A stretch of DNA of 7,125 bases from Campylobacteraceae bacterium (lineage in GTDB: Bacteria; Campylobacterota; Campylobacteria; Campylobacterales; Sulfurovaceae). Each line of letters begins with the position of its first letter. The stretch's first letter is position 1. The DNA lies in assembly GCA_026986355.1 (NCBI GenBank), contig JALSOO010000229.1, positions 1 to 7,125 of the forward strand, given 5' to 3'. The notes below the pieces were generated by a model. That model did not search any database. It was not told where the DNA came from and saw nothing but the letters and a program-made list of their open reading frames with translations. Positions 1-5,300 of the stretch are shown in pieces. Both the position numbers and the translations under genes were made by a program.

Positions 1-2
1 GA

Positions 3-2003
3 ATTCTATTCTATACAGGTGTTGAGCATAAAATTGGTGAAGTTCACGATGGTGCTGCAACTATGGACTGGATGGAGCAAGAGCAAGAGAGAGGTATTAC
101 AATTACCTCTGCTGCTACTACTTGTGAGTGGTTAGGTAAACAGATTAATATTATCGACACTCCAGGTCACGTTGACTTTACTATTGAAGTTGAGCGTTCT
201 ATGAGAGTTCTTGATGGTGCTGTTTCAGTATTTTGTGCTGTTGGTGGGGTTCAACCACAATCAGAGACAGTATGGAGACAGAGAAACCGTTATGGTGTTC
301 CTTCACTTGTATTTGTCAATAAAATGGATAGAACGGGTGCTGATTTCTTAGAAGTTGAGAGACAGATTAGAGATAGACTCAAAGGTAATCCTCTTGTAAT
401 TCAACTTCCAGTTGGGGCAGAAGAGAACTTTGAAGGTGTTATTGACCTTGTTAAGATGAAAGAGGTTATTTGGGATGCCGATGCAGCTATGGGTTCAAAC
501 TACCATGTACAAGATATTCGTGCTGAACTTCAAGAACAAGCTGATGAGTGGAGAGAAAAACTTATTGAAGGTATCTCTGAAGTTGATGGTAACGAAGAGC
601 TTATGGAAAAATACATGGAAGGTGAAGAGCTTACCGAAGATGAGATTGTCGCTGGAATTAAATCAGCTTGTATCGGTATGCATGTTGTTCCAATGCTTCC
701 AGGTACTGCATTTAAAAATAAAGGTGTTCAAACACTACTTGATGCTGTTGTTGCTTATCTTCCATCTCCTGTTGAGTGTGCTGCTATTAAAGGTACAATG
801 ATGGATGATGAAGATCAAGAGATTGAAGTTCCATCTACTGATGATGGTGCATTTGCTTCATTGGCATTTAAGATTATGACCGATCCATTTGTTGGACAAT
901 TGACATTTATCCGTGTTTACCGTGGCTCTTTAAAGTCTGGTTCATACGTTCATAACTCAACCAAAGATAAAAAAGAGCGTGTTGGTCGAATTATGAAAAT
1001 GCACGCTATTAAAAGAGAAGAAGTTGATGAAATTTACGCTGGAGAGATTGGTGCTGTTGTTGGTCTTAAATTTACAACCACTGGTGACACACTCTGTGAT
1101 GCATCAGACAAAGTTGTATTAGAGAGAATGGACTTCCCAGATCCAGTTATCTCTGTTGCTGTTGAGCCAAAAACAAAAGCTGACCAAGAAAAAATGGGTA
1201 TGGCACTAGGAAAACTAGCAGCAGAAGATCCATCATTTAGAGTCTCTACAGATGAAGAGTCTGGTCAAACAATTATCTCTGGAATGGGTGAACTTCACCT
1301 TGAAATTCTTGTTGATAGAATGAAGAGAGAGTTTAAAGTAGAAGCTGAAGTTGGTGCTCCACAAGTTTCATACCGTGAGAGTATTAGAAATTCTGTGAAA
1401 AAAGAGTATAAGTATGCTAAACAGTCTGGTGGACGTGGACAGTTTGGTCATGTTTACCTACATATTGAGCCACAAGAGCCAGGATTTGGTTATGAGTTTG
1501 TAGATGCTATTAAAGGTGGGGTTGTTCCAAAAGAGTTTATTGGACCTGTTGATAAAGGTGTTCAAGAAGCTATGACTAGAGGTATTCAAGCAGGTTATCC
1601 AGTTGAAGATGTAAAAGTTACACTTTATGATGGAAGTTATCATGATGTCGATTCATCTGAAATGGCGTTTAAATTGGCTGGTTCAATGGGATTCAGAGAT
1701 GGTTGTCGTGAAGCTGATCCATTCATCTTAGAGCCTATGATGAAAGTTGAAGTTGAAGTTCCAGAAGATTACATGGGAGACGTTATTGGTGATGTCTCTA
1801 AAAGACGTGGAATTGTTCGTGGAATGGGTGATCGAGCAGGAAATAAAATTGTTGATGCATTTGTACCATTGGCAGAGATGTTTGGTTACTCAACAGACCT
1901 ACGTTCAATGACACAAGGTCGTGCTACTTATGCAATGGAGTTTGACCACTACGCAGAAGTACCAGGCAATGTTGCTAAAGAGATTATCGCTAAAAGAAAT
2001 TAA
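3..2003 (+). CDS. fusA: Translation elongation factor G (EF-G), 5'-truncated by the window edge
   Basis: EF-G is the cytoplasmic GTPase that drives mRNA-tRNA translocation on the ribosome and, with RRF, recycles ribosomes. The open frame is already running at base 3 with I-L-F-Y-T-G, the segment that follows the P-loop in EF-G, so about 29 N-terminal residues (including G1, AHIDAGKT) are upstream. The ATG at 63 is internal, within the conserved 'ATMDWMEQEQERGITI' stretch. Visible motifs: switch I RGITI, G3 DTPGH (156-170), G4 NKMD (318-329), and G5-like GTAFKNKG (702-725; GSA is more usual than GTA). Domain II starts near 845, domain III near 1137, domain IV near 1359 with GQFGHV and the tip HDVDSS (1641-1658; its His matches E. 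coli H583), and domain V near 1729. The visible 666 residues plus about 29 give the usual length near 695. It ends with TAA at 2001. In related bacteria fusA usually follows rpsL and rpsG; that context is outside the window. Confidence 0.98.
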   Translation: MLFYTGVEHKIGEVHDGAATMDWMEQEQERGITITSAATTCEWLGKQINIIDTPGHVDFTIEVERSMRVLDGAVSVFCAVGGVQPQSETVWRQRNRYGVPSLVFVNKMDRTGADFLEVERQIRDRLKGNPLVIQLPVGAEENFEGVIDLVKMKEVIWDADAAMGSNYHVQDIRAELQEQADEWREKLIEGISEVDGNEELMEKYMEGEELTEDEIVAGIKSACIGMHVVPMLPGTAFKNKGVQTLLDAVVAYLPSPVECAAIKGTMMDDEDQEIEVPSTDDGAFASLAFKIMTDPFVGQLTFIRVYRGSLKSGSYVHNSTKDKKERVGRIMKMHAIKREEVDEIYAGEIGAVVGLKFTTTGDTLCDASDKVVLERMDFPDPVISVAVEPKTKADQEKMGMALGKLAAEDPSFRVSTDEESGQTIISGMGELHLEILVDRMKREFKVEAEVGAPQVSYRESIRNSVKKEYKYAKQSGGRGQFGHVYLHIEPQEPGFGYEFVDAIKGGVVPKEFIGPVDKGVQEAMTRGIQAGYPVEDVKVTLYDGSYHDVDSSEMAFKLAGSMGFRDGCREADPFILEPMMKVEVEVPEDYMGDVIGDVSKRRGIVRGMGDRAGNKIVDAFVPLAEMFGYSTDLRSMTQGRATYAMEFDHYAEVPGNVAKEIIAKRN

Positions 2004-2027
2004 TTTTTTTTAATTTCTATCTCTTCT

Positions 2028-2068
2028 TAACTTATCAGAGATTCTCTGGTAAGTTACTCTCCTTTTTT
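2028..2068 (+). terminator. Probable Rho-independent terminator of fusA
   Basis: The arms AACTTATCAGAG (2029-2040) and CTCTGGTAAGTT (2044-2055) pair over 12 positions with one U-G wobble around a 3-base ATT loop, and T2028-A2056 adds a thirteenth pair. A six-T run follows at 2063-2068. The hairpin starts 25 bases after the fusA stop, where a terminator is expected. The weak point is that six C/T bases (2057-2062) separate the stem from the T-run, so termination may be incomplete. Confidence 0.7.
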
Positions 2069-2251
2069 CTCCTCTTTATAAAAATTAAATATAAATAAAT
2101 AATTTAATTAAAAAACTATATTAAAGTTAAATTAATATAAAATTAAAATTAAATAATATTTTAAATAATATTTTGAATTTTAAGAGAATTTAATAATATT
2201 TAATGTTAAAATAAATTATTAATAAACAATTTTAAATAGAAATTGTTACAC
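2069..2251 (+). promoter_or_regulatory. Extremely A+T-rich spacer, presumed promoter region of the adhesin gene
   Basis: Bases 2081-2250 contain only 10 G/C in 170. The stretch includes an exact tandem 12-base repeat, AAATAATATTTT, at 2151-2162 and 2163-2174. Because a terminator-like hairpin ends the fusA transcript upstream, the next gene probably has its own promoter here. Many TATAAT-like hexamers can be read in such sequence, and Campylobacterota promoters often lack a clear -35 box, so no single promoter is assigned. No open frame or RNA gene is apparent. Confidence 0.4.
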
Positions 2252-2258
2252 AAAGGAG
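2252..2258 (+). promoter_or_regulatory. Ribosome binding site AAAGGAG
   Basis: AAAGGAG is a near-perfect anti-16S match and stands out in a spacer with almost no G. It lies 5 bases before the ATG at 2264 and 11 bases before a second in-frame ATG at 2270. The spacing favours 2264, although 2270 would also leave a normal signal peptide (M-I-K-K). Confidence 0.8.
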
Positions 2259-2263
2259 ATAAT

Positions 2264-2323
2264 ATGTATATGATTAAAAAGAGTATATTACTATTTTTAT
2301 TAATGAGCTTATCGCTTTTTGCA
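2264..2323 (+). other. Sec signal peptide of the adhesin
   Basis: Residues 1-20 have a short positive N-region (K5, K6), a hydrophobic core (I-L-L-F-L-L-M) and a likely cleavage after S-L-F-A20, before Q21. The -1 Ala is canonical and the ending SLFA is common in Campylobacterota exported proteins. There is no Cys at +1, so it is not a lipoprotein. A Sec signal on so large a repeat protein argues against simple type I secretion and for a periplasmic intermediate. Confidence 0.85.
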
Positions 2324-5300
2324 CAAGTTCATTATAATATTAGTACTATTACAGCACCATCTGTTGCTACACAAAAGAGTAGCAATAAGAGTTTATATCA
2401 AAAGAGTTCCCCCTCTACCATAACATTGGGTAACTATATTTGGTTTGACCATAACCAGAATGGTCAACAAGATTTAGGTGAGTTGGGTATTTGGGGTGTT
2501 AAAGTAAAGCTTTATGACAATGCCAATTGTACTGGAGAAGCAGTTGAGACAACAACCTCTTCAGATATTGGTTATTATGAGTTTAAAGATATTACCTTAA
2601 CAACCAACCGATACTGTATAGGTGTTGTTTACCCTTACTATTGGACACATACAACTCCAAATATTGGTAATTCTGAATTAGACTCTAACCTTATTGATAT
2701 GAATAGCAATATGGGGAAAATACCAAATATTCTTGTAAGCAAAACTAATATTAGTTTAGATGCTGGATTACATCATAAAGATACAAATTGTCAAGTTCCA
2801 ACGCTAAAAGTAGGAGAAGAGGGAGTTTATGACAATCGTAACTCTTGGGCAAAAAGAGCCTCTTTAGATGTAGAGTTTAAAAATGTGGTAGCTAGTGGTT
2901 TTTGTCATGAGTATCATAATAGAGGTCCTGAGAGAGGAGAGAGCTACTCTGTTCATTTAAAAGATAGATTAAATTTTACAGCAGAACAGAGAGATAGACT
3001 CTCTCGTACCTTTAGATTTATGAGTGACCCAGATATAGTAGAGCGTGTAAATAGTACTTTTAGTAATCGAGACAATCAAATTCTCTTTAATCTCATCTCT
3101 AATGCCTTTGTTTGGTACTACTCAGATTGGAGTAGAGATGTTTCAAAAGTAGATGGTTATATTGATAATAGTTGGTTGTCTGATAAGCTCTCTAGTAGTG
3201 AAAAAGCTTCATTAAAAGATATTAGTCATCTAATTCTTAATAGAATAGAGGGAACAAATGGTGAAGAGCAGTATCAACCTATGAAGGTTTATTACTTGTG
3301 GAATGAGAGCAATGATAAACATCAAGATATTATTGTTCCTGAAACCTCTGTTGTTCCTAAAATGGCAGAGTGTATTGCACCTTTAACTAATGGTAAAATT
3401 GGTGACTTTGTTTGGTTTGATGCTGATAAAAATGGTAAACAAGATAGCAGTGAAGTAGGGCTAAAAAATATAACTGTTGAGCTTTATAAAGATGAGAATA
3501 GAGTAGCAACAACTAAAACAGATGCCTCTGGTCACTATGAGTTTTTAAATCTTCCAGCAGATAGATATATGGTGAAGTTTATTAAGCCTAATGGATATAG
3601 TTTTACAACAAAAGATGCACAGAGTGTATCCTCTCAACTAAACTCTGATGCTAATAGTAATGGTAAAACTGATACTATTATAATTAATGAGAGTAATATA
3701 AATATTGATATAGATGCAGGATTATATATTACTCCTCAACCAGCTATTAGAGTAGAGAAGATGACCAATGATGGGAAGGTAGCCAATATAGTTGTAGGTG
3801 ATGCAATTAAATGGAGTTATAAAATTACCAATAGTGGTAATACGCTACTTACGAATATTGTTGTAACAGATGATAAAGAGGGGGCAATTACTGCATGTAG
3901 TGGTGATGGTTCATTGGACTCTTTAGCTCCATCAAAATCTATAGTTTGTACCAAAACAGGAACAGCAATTTTAGGTACTTACAGTAATAGAGTAGATGTA
4001 GTAGCTAAAGATGATAGTGGGAATAATATTACAGCTACAGATAGTAGCTCTTATGTTGGAAAAGAGGCTCCAGTTCTTCTTGGGTCAATTGGTGATTATG
4101 TTTGGTTAGATAGCAATAGAGATGGTATTCAAAATGAAAATGAGTTGCCACTATCAGATGTAGCAGTAGAGCTTTTTGATGAGAATAGAACGCTTGTTTC
4201 TACTACTAAAACAGATAGCTCTGGAAAATATAATTTTAAAGATTTATCTAGTGGAAAATATTATCTTAAATTTGCAATTCCAAAAGCTTACAGTGTAACA
4301 AAAAAATCAGAGGGGAGTAATCGAGATATCGATTCAGATGCTGATAGAAATGGAAAAACAGCACTATTCACATTGGCTACTGGAGAAGATAAAACTAATA
4401 TTGATTTAGGTCTCTATCCAAAATTGGCAAATCTTGGAGATAGAGTATGGTTTGATAGTAATGCAAATGGAATTCAAGATGCCAATGAGAAGAGAGGTGT
4501 TGCAGATGTTACCGTTAAGCTTTATAATGATAGTAACAAATTTATTAAAGAGACTAAAACAACATCGACAGGAGCTTATCTCTTTAGAGATTTAACTCCT
4601 GGAGACTATTATCTTATTTTTGAAATCCCATCAAACTATAGAGTGAGTCCTAAGAAGCAAGGTTCAAATAGAAGTAGTGACTCTAATGCTAATGTAGCTA
4701 CAGGTAAAACAGATACATTTACACTCTTTGCAGGAAGAGATGACAAGAGTATTGATATGGGACTCTATCAAGAGGCAACCAAGGTAGGAGATAGAGTATT
4801 TTATGATACTAATAAAAATGGTATTCAAGACAATGGTGAGAGTGGAGTTGCTAATGTCACAGTATCTCTCTATCAAGTTAATGGTACAGAACCACTATTG
4901 ACTACAAAAACTTCTGCATCTGGAATCTATCTGTTTGAAGATGTTGCACCTGGAGAGTACTATATCCAATTTACTGCACCTGCTGGATATACCATTACTG
5001 ATGCAGGTAAAGGGACTCCTGAAAATGACTCAAATCCAGATAAGAGTGGAAGAACAGAGAACTTTATACTTGTAGCAGGAACACAAAATAGTACTATTGA
5101 TATGGGTGTTTATCAAAATGTAGTAAGTTTTGGAGATAGAGTTTTTCTTGATAGTAATCATAATGGGCTTCAAGATAGTGGAGAGAAAGGTGTTCAGGGT
5201 GTAAAAGTAACTATCTTCTCTGCAAACAGTAACTTTAGTAAAACAATGTTAACAGATGAGAATGGTAACTACCTTTTTACACATCTACCTGCAGGTGAGT

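Noticed and set aside
1..6. Window begins exactly on an EcoRI site (GAATTC), suggesting a cloned-fragment edge
   Set aside because: The bases are also ordinary EF-G codons (Arg-Ile-Leu), another GAATTC exists at 4470-4475, and an arbitrary cut cannot be excluded; it says nothing about biology.
475..801. 108-codon + strand open frame inside fusA
   Set aside because: It is a different frame of a highly conserved EF-G segment; its product is Leu/Lys-rich low-complexity and matches no family I know.
1458..1643. 61-codon minus-strand open frame
   Set aside because: It is antisense to EF-G domain IV, has no ribosome binding site that stands out, and its Asn/Ile/Ser-rich product is typical of antisense shadows.
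63..2003. ATG at 63 as the start of fusA
   Set aside because: The same frame is open to base 3 and encodes conserved EF-G residues upstream of it (I-L-F-Y-T-G-V-E-H-K-I-G-E-V-H-D-G), so this Met is internal.
2151..2174. Tandem repeat as a CRISPR or plasmid-type iteron array
   Set aside because: Only two 12-base A/T-only copies with no spacers; chance is plausible in DNA this A+T-rich.
4664..4876. 70-codon minus-strand open frame within the repeats
   Set aside because: It is antisense to SdrD-B units 4 and 5; its composition (Ile, Ser, Cys) simply reflects the complement of Asp/Asn/Thr codons.
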